Assembly (NCBI GenBank): GCA_023259875.1
Contig: JALRFL010000101.1
Location: 1 to 25,530 of the forward strand
DNA: 25,530 bases
DNA from: Alphaproteobacteria bacterium
GTDB taxonomy: Bacteria; Pseudomonadota; Alphaproteobacteria; Puniceispirillales; UBA1172
Reading direction: 5' to 3'
A model generated the notes under the pieces. It was not told where the DNA came from. It did not search any database and saw only the letters and a program-made list of their open reading frames with translations. Positions 1 through 7,796 of this stretch are shown piece after piece (position 1 is the stretch's first letter; every line of letters begins with the position of its first letter). The position numbers were made by a program, and so were the translations under genes.

Positions 1-1786
1 TGCTTATCACCAGTCTGCCATCATATGAAGTGGCGGCAAGCACGGGGTTTCCATAATCAAGAATGACCCCGACAAGAGGCCGCGGCTGAAATGCCCATAT
101 CCCCACCACAAGGTTTGCCAATGGCACCCCAAGCCAACGCCACCTGCCTTGTATCACGGCAATGAGAAGAAAGGCTGTGGCTAATCCTAAGGTTGCCAAG
201 GCCGATGGCGGCAGAATGGCCAATCTGGCGCCTTGCCAACCTGATACCAGATGCGCGAAATGAGACAGCACCAAGATACCGCCATTCATCATCCAAAGCG
301 GCAGAGCCTCTAGCCCTAATGGGGCAAGCGCCACCGCCGCCCCACCCATGGGCATGATGACAAATCCCATTAATGGCATCCCCAGCATGTTTGCGAGAAT
401 GGACCATGTTGTGGTGATCCCAAAATGGTGAAGAGCAAAAGGCAATGACGACAGGGTTGCAATGACCGATGACAACGCGATAGCCAACATATATCGCAGC
501 AATCTTAACGGCCAAGCTAATGGCCGAAAGGGGCGATATTTTTGCCAATAGGTCCACGCCGCCACCAAGCCAAACACTGCTGAAAAAGACATTTGAAACG
601 CTGGCCCAAAGAGACTGGATGGATCGCATAACAAAATGATAATCGCCGCTAGCTGAACATGGTGAAGGGTAATGCCCCGTCGTGACACCATGACGGCAAT
701 AAGCGATAATCCCAGCATAAGAAATGCTCTTAACGCACTCACCGGAACACCGGCAAAGAACAGATAAAAGAAACACAAAGGTAAGGCCAGTAACGCGGAT
801 AGTTTTAAGGGATTAAATCGGCTGGAAAACACAGGGAAAAGCGCCAAAGATGACCGCACCAGCACCATGATGATACCGCAAATCAGCATCATATGAAGTC
901 CGGAAATCGCTAACAAATGTGCTAACCCTGCTCCGCGCCATGCCTCACGCAGATCATGAGGAATAGCCGCGCGATATCCAATCAGTAAGGCCGAGGCAAC
1001 TGGCGCACCCCATGCGTTATCCATATGCTGAAACAATTTGTCCTGAAAACTTCGTCTGGCTTTGGCCAGTGACCACCCTTGCCCGGGCGTGATGGTGATA
1101 ATCTCACGCACAAAGCCGCCAGCCAAAATCCCGCGCCTAAGGGCATGGTGTTCAAAATCATACCCTCCGGGCAGCAATTGCGGCAAAAGGGGTTGGAAAT
1201 TGGCGCGTATCTTCACCCAATCCCCAGGCAGAAGTGGCGCCTCACCTGATGGCACAAGCAATCTGGCGGTGCCATTGGCAAAGTGTTCTGCTAATTGGCT
1301 CTTACCTTGAAGACGAATGATAATCTGCTGACGGTCACCGCGATATCTCTGACTGTCGATCACAAGTGCCGTTACCGTCACCTCATCTTTTGGCACGGGC
1401 GCAGGCATAGGGACTGAGCGCAGATCATGAACAATTAGAATCTGGCCAGTGATTATCACTGCTACCGCCCCGATCAGCCAAGCCAGCCGAAAATATCCTT
1501 TGACGGCCAAGACCGACACCCCCACCATGAGCAACATAACCGCAAAAGCCGCCCAAAGCATCAACCATGAGGCCGCCATCACAACCCCTCCAAGAACACG
1601 ATCAAGATCAAGACCAAGATCCTGATGATAGAAAATGGCATTCCCTGTGATGACCCCGATCATTAGGCAAAGCATGACCGTAAGCGACCATCCCCCACGA
1701 TAAGTCACCGTTGGCGGCAAGGGTTCCTCATCCCACCTTGCCCTTTGCTGGGAACTTATTTCTGATGCTGGCGATTTATCTGTCAT
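1..1786 (-). CDS. comEC: ComEC/Rec2-family DNA uptake channel protein (C-terminus beyond the left edge)
   Basis: This is an inner-membrane protein of the ComEC/Rec2 family, which carries single-stranded DNA into the cytoplasm during natural transformation. The frame is open for 595 codons from ATG 1786 and has no stop before the window ends. Residues about 35-120 are hydrophobic. They are followed by a soluble DUF4131-like part with the family signature PGGYDFEHHALRRGI. The competence domain then begins with the hallmark GLAHLLAISGLH (ending near residue 298), followed by many membrane segments. A GAGGG ribosome-binding site (plus-strand 1795-1799) sits 8 nt before the ATG and supports the start. 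The last visible part resembles the short tail of alphaproteobacterial ComEC proteins, but whether a metallo-beta-lactamase domain follows cannot be seen. It is divergent from gltX. In related genomes comEC lies at this place next to gltX, often with lexA beyond. Whether the organism is naturally competent is unknown. Confidence 0.93.
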   Translation of the reverse strand, partial: MTDKSPASEISSQQRARWDEEPLPPTVTYRGGWSLTVMLCLMIGVITGNAIFYHQDLGLDLDRVLGGVVMAASWLMLWAAFAVMLLMVGVSVLAVKGYFRLAWLIGAVAVIITGQILIVHDLRSVPMPAPVPKDEVTVTALVIDSQRYRGDRQQIIIRLQGKSQLAEHFANGTARLLVPSGEAPLLPGDWVKIRANFQPLLPQLLPGGYDFEHHALRRGILAGGFVREIITITPGQGWSLAKARRSFQDKLFQHMDNAWGAPVASALLIGYRAAIPHDLREAWRGAGLAHLLAISGLHMMLICGIIMVLVRSSLALFPVFSSRFNPLKLSALLALPLCFFYLFFAGVPVSALRAFLMLGLSLIAVMVSRRGITLHHVQLAAIIILLCDPSSLFGPAFQMSFSAVFGLVAAWTYWQKYRPFRPLAWPLRLLRYMLAIALSSVIATLSSLPFALHHFGITTTWSILANMLGMPLMGFVIMPMGGAAVALAPLGLEALPLWMMNGGILVLSHFAHLVSGWQGARLAILPPSALATLGLATAFLLIAVIQGRWRWLGVPLANLVVGIWAFQPRPLVGVILDYGNPVLAATSYDGRLVIS

Positions 1787-1837
1787 CGTGCTATCCCTCA
1801 GTATCAATCTATTATGCCAGATAAAGGTTAATATTTT
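1787..1837. promoter_or_regulatory. comEC/gltX divergent intergenic region
   Basis: These 51 bases hold the starts of two diverging genes. An AAAGGT ribosome-binding site for gltX is at 1823-1828, 9 nt before its ATG. A GAGGG site for comEC lies on the other strand at 1795-1799. TATTAT at 1810-1815 could be a -10 box for gltX, but I see no good -35 box at the right spacing, so the promoter positions remain unresolved. Confidence 0.35.
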
Positions 1838-3223
1838 ATGAGCGTCGTCACGAGATTTGCCCCATCCCCTACTGGCTTCCTTCATATCGGAGGCGCCCGT
1901 ACCGCGTTATTCAATTTTTTGTTCGCACGTCACCACGGCGGCAAATACCTGTTGCGGATTGAAGACACAGACAGAGAGCGTTCTACCGATCTTGCCATTG
2001 CCGCAATTCACGAGGGCTTGAATTGGCTTGATCTGGCCGGCGATGATGAGCCTGTGTATCAGTTTAGCCGTATGGAGCGCCATGCCCAGATAGCCCATGA
2101 ATTGCTGGAAAAAGGCCTTGCTTATCGCTGTTATCTTAGCGCAGAGGAATTAGGCCAGATGCGCGAAGAGGCAAGAAAACTTGGTCATCCTATTCGTTCA
2201 CCATGGCGTGATAAACCTGTCTCTGCCGCGCCTGATGCGCCTTTTGTTGTCCGTCTTCGGATGCCAGAAACCGGGGCGACAACCATTTCTGATGCGGTTC
2301 AGGGGGATGTGACCGTTCAGCATCAGCAATTGGATGATCTGATCATGCTTCGCAGTGACGGCACGCCCACTTATATGTTGGCGGTTGTTGTTGATGATCA
2401 TGACATGGGTGTCAGCCATGTTATTCGCGGTGACGACCATCTTAACAACGCCTTTCGCCAGCAAAAAATTATTGCCGCTATGGATTGGCCACAGCCTATT
2501 TATGCGCATATTCCCCTGATCCACGGGTCAGATGGGGCAAAACTGTCCAAACGCCACGGGGCTTTATCGGTGATGGAATATCAATCCATGGGTTTCTTGC
2601 CTGAGGCGGTGAACAATTATCTCTTACGCCTAGGCTGGAGTCATGGTGATGATGAGGTCATTAGCCGCGTTGATGCGATATCATGGTTTGATCTGGGCGC
2701 GATTGGCAAATCACCAGCGCGATTTGATATGGATAAACTGACCGCCATTAACAGCCATTATCTTAGCACCGCGTCGGATGACACTATTATCAAGCTGATC
2801 ACCGACGCGCCACTGACGCCAGAGATGGAAACACGCCTGCGTCTGCTTGCCCCAGCGATCAAAGAAAGAGCGCAGTTGGTGTCTGACCTGCCTCTGATGG
2901 CGGATTTTGCCCTTAGCACCACCTCGCCTGAAATCGCTGAGGATGCTAAGCCCATTCTTGATGCCGATATGTTGAGCCGGCTTACGGCTTTTGCCGAGGC
3001 TTACTCTCAACATCAGGGAGATTTCCATAACAGGGATCAAGAGGCAATCAAGGCTTGGCTGAATGAATGGCTAGAAGAGCAAGGCATGAAAATGCGTGAT
3101 CTTGGCCCCGGGCTTCGTGTTGCCCTAACCGGAAAAAAACAAGCTCCTGATATTGTTCTGATTCTGGCTGTTTTAGGCCCTCATGAGGTCAAAACCCGCA
3201 TTGAGACTGTTTGCAATAACTAA
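1838..3223 (+). CDS. gltX: Glutamate-tRNA ligase (GluRS)
   Basis: Class I aminoacyl-tRNA synthetase that joins glutamate to tRNA-Glu in the cytoplasm. In lineages without glutaminyl-tRNA synthetase it also charges tRNA-Gln. The protein has 461 residues, normal for the family. The N-terminal Rossmann fold shows the HIGH-type motif in PSPTGFLHIGG (residues 10-19), and the KMSKS loop is KLSKR at 235-239. The helical anticodon-binding part follows, with LGWSHGDDEV marking its entry. The region around YRCYLSAEEL keeps only one of the zinc-binding cysteines of the E. coli enzyme. Many Alphaproteobacteria carry two gltX copies of different specificity. This one sits at the position common beside gltA, but I cannot assign its tRNA preference from sequence. 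It probably shares some readthrough into gltA 48 bp downstream. Confidence 0.97.
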   Translation: MSVVTRFAPSPTGFLHIGGARTALFNFLFARHHGGKYLLRIEDTDRERSTDLAIAAIHEGLNWLDLAGDDEPVYQFSRMERHAQIAHELLEKGLAYRCYLSAEELGQMREEARKLGHPIRSPWRDKPVSAAPDAPFVVRLRMPETGATTISDAVQGDVTVQHQQLDDLIMLRSDGTPTYMLAVVVDDHDMGVSHVIRGDDHLNNAFRQQKIIAAMDWPQPIYAHIPLIHGSDGAKLSKRHGALSVMEYQSMGFLPEAVNNYLLRLGWSHGDDEVISRVDAISWFDLGAIGKSPARFDMDKLTAINSHYLSTASDDTIIKLITDAPLTPEMETRLRLLAPAIKERAQLVSDLPLMADFALSTTSPEIAEDAKPILDADMLSRLTAFAEAYSQHQGDFHNRDQEAIKAWLNEWLEEQGMKMRDLGPGLRVALTGKKQAPDIVLILAVLGPHEVKTRIETVCNN

Positions 3224-3239
3224 GGCCTGCGGTTATAAT
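3211..3239 (+). promoter_or_regulatory. Sigma-70-type promoter for gltA
   Basis: A -35 box TTGCAA (3211-3216) and a perfect -10 box TATAAT (3234-3239) are separated by exactly 17 bases. The -35 box lies inside the last codons of gltX, and the -10 box is just after its stop. Transcription would start near 3246, giving a leader of about 26 nt that holds the AGGAA ribosome-binding site (3256-3260). This means gltA can be expressed separately from gltX. Confidence 0.65.
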
Positions 3240-3271
3240 CACACATCGCATTAATAGGAATTAATCATATC

Positions 3272-4570
3272 ATGACCAAGAAAACAGTTACTGTTACCAA
3301 TAACAGCACAGGCAAATCCATTGAACTTCCCATTCTTGAAGGCACACTTGGTCAACCGGTTATAGATATTCGCAGTATTCATTCTGAACTTGATATGTTC
3401 ACCTTTGACCCCGGCTTTATGGCGACCGCGTCTTGCAAATCACGGCTGACTTATATTGATGGCGAAAAAGGCCAATTGATGCATGGTGGGTACAGCATTG
3501 ATGAATTAGCCGAAAAAAGCGATTTTCTTGAAGTCTGCTATTTGCTTCTGCATGGGGAATTGCCTACTGCCGATGAGAAAAGTGAGTTTGATTACGCCAT
3601 CACGCATCACACCATGGTGCATGAACAGATCAATTCCTTCTTCCGTGGGTTTCGCCGTGACGCTCATCCTATGGCCATTTTATGCGGTGTTACTGGCGCG
3701 CTTTCTGCGTTTTATCATGACTCCACCGATATCAGTGACCCTATTCAACGCATGGTTGCCTCGCGCCGGTTAATTGCAAAAATGCCAACCTTAGCCGCCA
3801 TGGCCTTTAAGTATTCGTCTGGTCAGCCTTTTAATTATCCGCGCAATAGCCTTAAATATGCGGAAAACTTCTTGCATATGTGTTTTGCTGTGCCGACCGA
3901 AGAATATGAAATCAATCCTGTGCTGGCATCAGCAATGGATAAAATCCTGATCTTACACGCTGATCATGAACAAAACGCATCTACCTCAACCGTTAGGCTG
4001 GCAGGGTCATCAGGGGCTAACCCCTTTGCCTGTATCGCAGCCGGAATTGCGGCGTTGTGGGGGCCTGCCCATGGCGGCGCGAATGAGGCGGTTTTGGATA
4101 TGCTGGGCGAAATTGGAAGCACATCACAGATTCCAAAATACATTGAACGCGCACGCGATAAAAACGATCCGTTCCGTCTGTTTGGCTTTGGTCACCGCGT
4201 TTATAAGAATTTTGACCCTCGCGCCAAAGTTATGCGTGAGGAATGTCATAAAGTGTTAAAACAGCTTGGGGTGAGCAATGATCCTTTGCTTGAAATAGCG
4301 CTAGAACTCGAAGAAATCGCTCTGAAAGACGATTATTTCATTGAGAAAAAACTCTATCCGAATGTGGATTTCTATTCTGGTATTATCCTCAAGGCTATGG
4401 GCTTCCCGACTTCCATGTTCACTGTATTGTTTGCGGTGGCAAGAACCGTAGGCTGGGTATCCCAATGGAAAGAGATGATCGAAGACCCGATGCAACGCAT
4501 TGGTCGTCCGCGTCAGCTCTATACCGGCTCTGCCCCAAAAACCTATATACCCATTGATAAAAGAGGCTAA
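3272..4570 (+). CDS. gltA: Citrate synthase, type II (hexameric bacterial type)
   Basis: Condenses acetyl-CoA with oxaloacetate to give citrate, the entry step of the TCA cycle. At 432 residues it matches the type II enzymes of Gram-negative bacteria (E. coli 427). The N-terminal beta-rich region (FDPGFMATASCKSRLTYIDG) typical of type II is present. The catalytic triad is visible as His-267 in GPAHGGANE, His-308 in GFGHRVYK and Asp-366 in NVDFYSG, equivalent to E. coli His-264, His-305 and Asp-362. The ATG at 3272 is preceded by AGGAA at 3256-3260. The gene follows gltX with a 48-bp gap and has its own likely promoter there. It ends 3 bp before the end of the converging lpxB gene. Confidence 0.98.
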   Translation: MTKKTVTVTNNSTGKSIELPILEGTLGQPVIDIRSIHSELDMFTFDPGFMATASCKSRLTYIDGEKGQLMHGGYSIDELAEKSDFLEVCYLLLHGELPTADEKSEFDYAITHHTMVHEQINSFFRGFRRDAHPMAILCGVTGALSAFYHDSTDISDPIQRMVASRRLIAKMPTLAAMAFKYSSGQPFNYPRNSLKYAENFLHMCFAVPTEEYEINPVLASAMDKILILHADHEQNASTSTVRLAGSSGANPFACIAAGIAALWGPAHGGANEAVLDMLGEIGSTSQIPKYIERARDKNDPFRLFGFGHRVYKNFDPRAKVMREECHKVLKQLGVSNDPLLEIALELEEIALKDDYFIEKKLYPNVDFYSGIILKAMGFPTSMFTVLFAVARTVGWVSQWKEMIEDPMQRIGRPRQLYTGSAPKTYIPIDKRG

Positions 4571-4582
4571 GGCCTAGTTTTT
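4559..4582. terminator. Possible small bidirectional terminator between converging gltA and lpxB
   Basis: A short stem AGGC/GCCT (4564-4567 with 4572-4575, loop TAAG) is flanked by AAAA (4559-4562) and TTTTT (4578-4582). Each strand therefore reads a hairpin followed by a T-run. It contains both stop codons, the TAA of gltA and the TAG of lpxB. The stem is only 4 bp and is followed by two mismatches, so termination is doubtful. Confidence 0.3.
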
Positions 4583-5722
4583 CGAAAGGCTGTCTTTAAT
4601 CGCGGCCACCGATGCCACGGCAAAAGTGCTGTGATTCTTTGGTCTAGCAGAGGCATTAATCCTAGCCGCGATATTTGCCCCCTTTTGCGCATCCGATAAC
4701 GCCGCCAACACATGATGACACATGGCTTCTGAAGTCACCTCTTTGGCTAGCAAAAAGGGATAAAGCGGCTGATCCGCCAAGACATTCGCCAGCACCACCT
4801 TACTCATATCCATGACCATCTGCCCCAATGTCAGGGAAACCCAATCCGCATCATAGATGATCACACCGGGCAATCCTGCTAGGCCGGCTTCAAGTGTGGC
4901 AGTACCTGAACAAATGATCCCTGCATCCCCTGCGGCTAAGGCGGTCATCATATCACTATCGCCCGACACCAGCCGAATATCGCTATGATCTGTCAGCAAT
5001 TCTCTGATCATGGGTTCAACATAAAAGGACGCAGGCAAAATGGCCGTTAAGGCAGGATAGGTTGGCTTAAGATTATCATAAGCGGCGATCATGCGCGGCA
5101 ACAACCGCTTGATCTCACCCTTTCTGCTCCCTGGGGCAAGCACCAGAATAGGGGTTTTGCTATCTAGGCCCAAGGTTTTTCTGGCTTCTGCCTTGGTTGG
5201 AATGTTACGATCAAAAAGGGGATGACCAACATAATCTGTCTTCAGCCCATGAGGCGTGAAATAAGGCGGCTCAAACGGAAACAAACATAACAGCCGATCC
5301 ATCACGGCAGCAAAACTTTTGGCGCGCCCACGCCCCCATGCCCATACCGTAGGGGCGACCAGATGAATAATCGGGGCATGCCATCCTGCTTTTGCCATCG
5401 CTTTTTTAAGACGCCTAGCAAAGCGCAAGGAAAACCCCTTGCTGTCAATGGTAAGGATAGCATCCGGACGCCGTGCCACAATCTCAGCCACCAAATCATT
5501 CGCCAAGCGCGATAAGCGCGGCCATGCCAAAAGCGCCGCGCCAAAGCCCATGATGGTTAAGGCGTTTTGATCAGCGATCTTTTCAAGGCCAGCGGCCTGC
5601 ATATCTTGGCCGCCAATGCCAAAGAACCGCGCCGATGGTCCAAACTCGCGCATAATCGCGCCGCCCAGCACATCGGCAGATGGCTCACCAGCCAAGACAA
5701 ATAAGGACGGCGAGGCTATCAC
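4574..5722 (-). CDS. lpxB: Lipid-A-disaccharide synthase
   Basis: Glycosyltransferase of family GT19 that joins UDP-2,3-diacylglucosamine with lipid X to form the beta-1,6-linked disaccharide of lipid A, acting at the inner face of the inner membrane. At 382 residues it is of normal length. The start has the family sequence LFVLAGEPSADVLGG (residues 7-21). Later motifs include IVDxxG-like IDSKGFSLRFARRLK, VAPTVWAWGRGRAK and LVLAPGSRKGEIKRLLP, and the donor-binding stretch is ICSGTATLEAGLAGLPGVIIY. Translation starts at GTG 5722, overlapping the lpxI stop by 4 bases (GTGA), a sign of translational coupling. It is the last gene of the bamA-to-lpxB run and ends 3 bp from gltA. Confidence 0.97.
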   Translation of the reverse strand: MIASPSLFVLAGEPSADVLGGAIMREFGPSARFFGIGGQDMQAAGLEKIADQNALTIMGFGAALLAWPRLSRLANDLVAEIVARRPDAILTIDSKGFSLRFARRLKKAMAKAGWHAPIIHLVAPTVWAWGRGRAKSFAAVMDRLLCLFPFEPPYFTPHGLKTDYVGHPLFDRNIPTKAEARKTLGLDSKTPILVLAPGSRKGEIKRLLPRMIAAYDNLKPTYPALTAILPASFYVEPMIRELLTDHSDIRLVSGDSDMMTALAAGDAGIICSGTATLEAGLAGLPGVIIYDADWVSLTLGQMVMDMSKVVLANVLADQPLYPFLLAKEVTSEAMCHHVLAALSDAQKGANIAARINASARPKNHSTFAVASVAAIKDSLSKN

Positions 5723-6543
5723 CCCTCAACCCCTATGATGGTAATCTTATGGGTCTTTGCCGCCGCTAGGGTGTTTTCGCGATCGGCAATCAGCACCTCA
5801 CCTGCCCCAAGCGCAATCACAGTGATATTTGCCTTTGCCGCTTGGATAACGGTTTCAACACCAATCACAGGTGGATCAAGACTGCGATCTTGCCCTGTTT
5901 TTGCGGCTTTCACCAAAACAGGTGGGGATAAAGATGGATCAGACAATGCCCCGGCGCGGCTAATCATGGCATCCGTGCCTTCTGCCGCCTCAATCGCTAA
6001 GACGCGCCCTGCTTGCACCACAATCGCCTGACCGATATCTGAATGCCCCATTAGCCGCAAAACAGTGAGGCCTTTATGGATGGCCTTTTGTTCATGCGCG
6101 GTGGGTTTGCGCCCTATGATTTTCCCTGATGCCACATAAAGATCACCCAACACATCTTTCATATCAACAATGTGAAGCCCATGATGAGCGAACGTGTCTT
6201 TGATCAATCGCAACGCATTGTCATCGCTAGACATTAAGGCCTTGATGGCCAGTGACGCGGCGGCCAAATCCGGCTTGATCGCGGCGAGTGAGGGGCGGAT
6301 AAAGCGACCCGTCATGACAATCTCATCACAGGCCTTTGCCTTAAACCAATTCATCATCTTTGTTAATGCCCCCACACGAATGCGTTCAACCGCAATGGGG
6401 AAATCCGCATCAGCAATGCCATCAAGCGCTACAACCACAGGGTCATATTCTAATTCCAGCAATTGTTCGGTCACAATCACCGGCAAATGACCCGCGGCGG
6501 CGATGACGCCAATTTTCCTTTTAGGATGAGTTGCCATTTCCAT
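5719..6543 (-). CDS. lpxI: UDP-2,3-diacylglucosamine pyrophosphatase, LpxI type
   Basis: Cleaves UDP-2,3-diacylglucosamine to lipid X (2,3-diacylglucosamine 1-phosphate) plus UMP, between LpxD and LpxB. LpxI (formerly DUF1009) replaces the unrelated LpxH in most Alphaproteobacteria and is unlike it in sequence. The protein has 274 residues. Visible family features are the N-terminal IGVIAAAGHLPV, the middle SSDDNALRLI, VLAIEAAEGTDAMI, and the C-terminal GQDRSLDPPVIG. Asp-223 in the last is in the position of the catalytic Asp-225 of the Caulobacter enzyme. The ATG at 6543 overlaps the end of lpxA by 23 bases; a second ATG at 6536 would shorten the overlap. Neither has a clear ribosome-binding site. 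Confidence 0.95.
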   Translation of the reverse strand: MEMATHPKRKIGVIAAAGHLPVIVTEQLLELEYDPVVVALDGIADADFPIAVERIRVGALTKMMNWFKAKACDEIVMTGRFIRPSLAAIKPDLAAASLAIKALMSSDDNALRLIKDTFAHHGLHIVDMKDVLGDLYVASGKIIGRKPTAHEQKAIHKGLTVLRLMGHSDIGQAIVVQAGRVLAIEAAEGTDAMISRAGALSDPSLSPPVLVKAAKTGQDRSLDPPVIGVETVIQAAKANITVIALGAGEVLIADRENTLAAAKTHKITIIGVEG

Positions 6544-7330
6544 TAGCTTGCATGATCGGGCGGTTATGATCGGATTCGATAAAGTCTAAAATGATCTTGG
6601 CGTGTTCGTCATGCCCATAAGTGTCTTTGGCTTGGGCAATGCGTTCTCTGAAGGTCCCATTGCGATTCCGAAAGATGTCTTTATAGACCGACCGGATCGT
6701 GTTGATCTGGGGCTTGGTAAATCCGTTTCGTTCCAGTCCGATCAGATTGATACCATCCAAATAACACCGGTTGCCCATGGCTTTAGCAAAAGGAATAACA
6801 TCGTTATCGACCTTTGACATTCCGCCAATAACAACATTTCGGCCAATCCGGACAAAGGGTTGAACCCCTGCCATCCCCCCTAAATAGGCATAATCATCAA
6901 TGATCACATGACCGCCAACCATAACATGATTGACCAAAATCACATGATCCCCAACATGGCAATCATGGGCGATATGAGAACCCACCATAAACATACCATG
7001 AGACCCGATAATGGTACGCATCCCCCCACCGGCGGTGCCACGATGCATGGTGACTTGCTCACGAATATGATTGTGATCCCCAATCTCTAGGGTTGAGGCC
7101 TCACCTTCGTATTTCATATGCTGGGGGGCGGTGCCCAAAACAGCATAGGGAAAAACCTCATTGTCTTTCCCAAGGCTAGTATGCCCCTCAATAATGACAT
7201 TCTGATGGATCGTTGTTCCGTCACCAATCTTGACATCAGGGCCAATAAAACAATACGCGCCAATGCTGACATTCTCGCCAAGATCAGCCTTGTCATCAAC
7301 AGTCGCGGTAGGATGGATAAAGGTCGTCAT
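6521..7330 (-). CDS. lpxA: UDP-N-acetylglucosamine 3-O-acyltransferase
   Basis: First step of lipid A synthesis: moves a hydroxyacyl chain from acyl carrier protein to the 3-OH of UDP-GlcNAc in the cytoplasm. The 269 residues start with hexapeptide repeats that fold as a left-handed beta-helix (HPTATVDDKADLGENVSIG and onward to about residue 185). They continue into the helical tail beginning GLERNGFTKPQI. The catalytic histidine is His-122 in AHDC, matching His-125 of E. coli LpxA. A GGGGA ribosome-binding site lies 4-5 nt before ATG 7330, in the 7-bp gap after fabZ. LpxA is a trimer in known cases. Chain-length choice cannot be read safely from this sequence. Confidence 0.97.
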   Translation of the reverse strand: MTTFIHPTATVDDKADLGENVSIGAYCFIGPDVKIGDGTTIHQNVIIEGHTSLGKDNEVFPYAVLGTAPQHMKYEGEASTLEIGDHNHIREQVTMHRGTAGGGMRTIIGSHGMFMVGSHIAHDCHVGDHVILVNHVMVGGHVIIDDYAYLGGMAGVQPFVRIGRNVVIGGMSKVDNDVIPFAKAMGNRCYLDGINLIGLERNGFTKPQINTIRSVYKDIFRNRNGTFRERIAQAKDTYGHDEHAKIILDFIESDHNRPIMQANGNGNSS

Positions 7331-7337
7331 GAATCCC

Positions 7338-7796
7338 CTATTTGTTAGGTGGCACGATCATAGCGGAAAATGACGCAGACGCGACCTTAACGCCATTATT
7401 CATTGTTGTGCCCTCGAACTTATGCAGGGTTGATTTTCCGCCCGTGCGCTTAACATGCAGTTCCAACACATCACCCGGATGCGACGGCGCGCGGAAACGG
7501 GCGTTTTCAATAGTCGTGAAATACACCAACATTCCTTTGAGCTCATCTCCGGCGCTATGGGATATCATCACCGCCGCGGTTTGGGCCATTGCCTCAATAA
7601 TCAAGACCCCCGGCATAATAGGGAAGCCGGGGAAATGCCCATCTAAATAAGGCTCTGTGCTAGTGATCGCCTTAATACCTACCGCCTCTTGCCATGGGAT
7701 GATATTTTTAACCTTGTCCACAAGCAAAAACGGATAGCGGTGCGGTATCAGGTCTAAAATATCGCTATGATTTAAGATTATCTCCTGCTGGTCCAT
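7338..7796 (-). CDS. fabZ: 3-hydroxyacyl-ACP dehydratase FabZ
   Basis: Removes water from 3-hydroxyacyl-ACP in type II fatty acid synthesis. It competes with LpxA and LpxD for hydroxyacyl-ACP, which is a likely reason for its place among the lipid A genes. The 152-residue hot-dog fold protein has the usual N-terminal IPHRYPFLLVDKV and the active-site block GHFPGFPIMPGVLIIEAMAQ. The catalytic pair is His-54 and Glu-68, at the same 14-residue spacing as His-49/Glu-63 of the Pseudomonas enzyme. The start codon overlaps the lpxD stop by one base (TAATG), so translation is probably coupled to lpxD. Confidence 0.98.
   Translation of the reverse strand: MDQQEIILNHSDILDLIPHRYPFLLVDKVKNIIPWQEAVGIKAITSTEPYLDGHFPGFPIMPGVLIIEAMAQTAAVMISHSAGDELKGMLVYFTTIENARFRAPSHPGDVLELHVKRTGGKSTLHKFEGTTMNNGVKVASASFSAMIVPPNK

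Noticed and set aside
57..776. A 239-codon minus-strand frame rich in Cys, His and Ser
   Set aside because: It lies inside comEC in another frame. The comEC frame runs through unbroken with the AISGLH motif and membrane segments, and the shadow frame has no recognisable domain.
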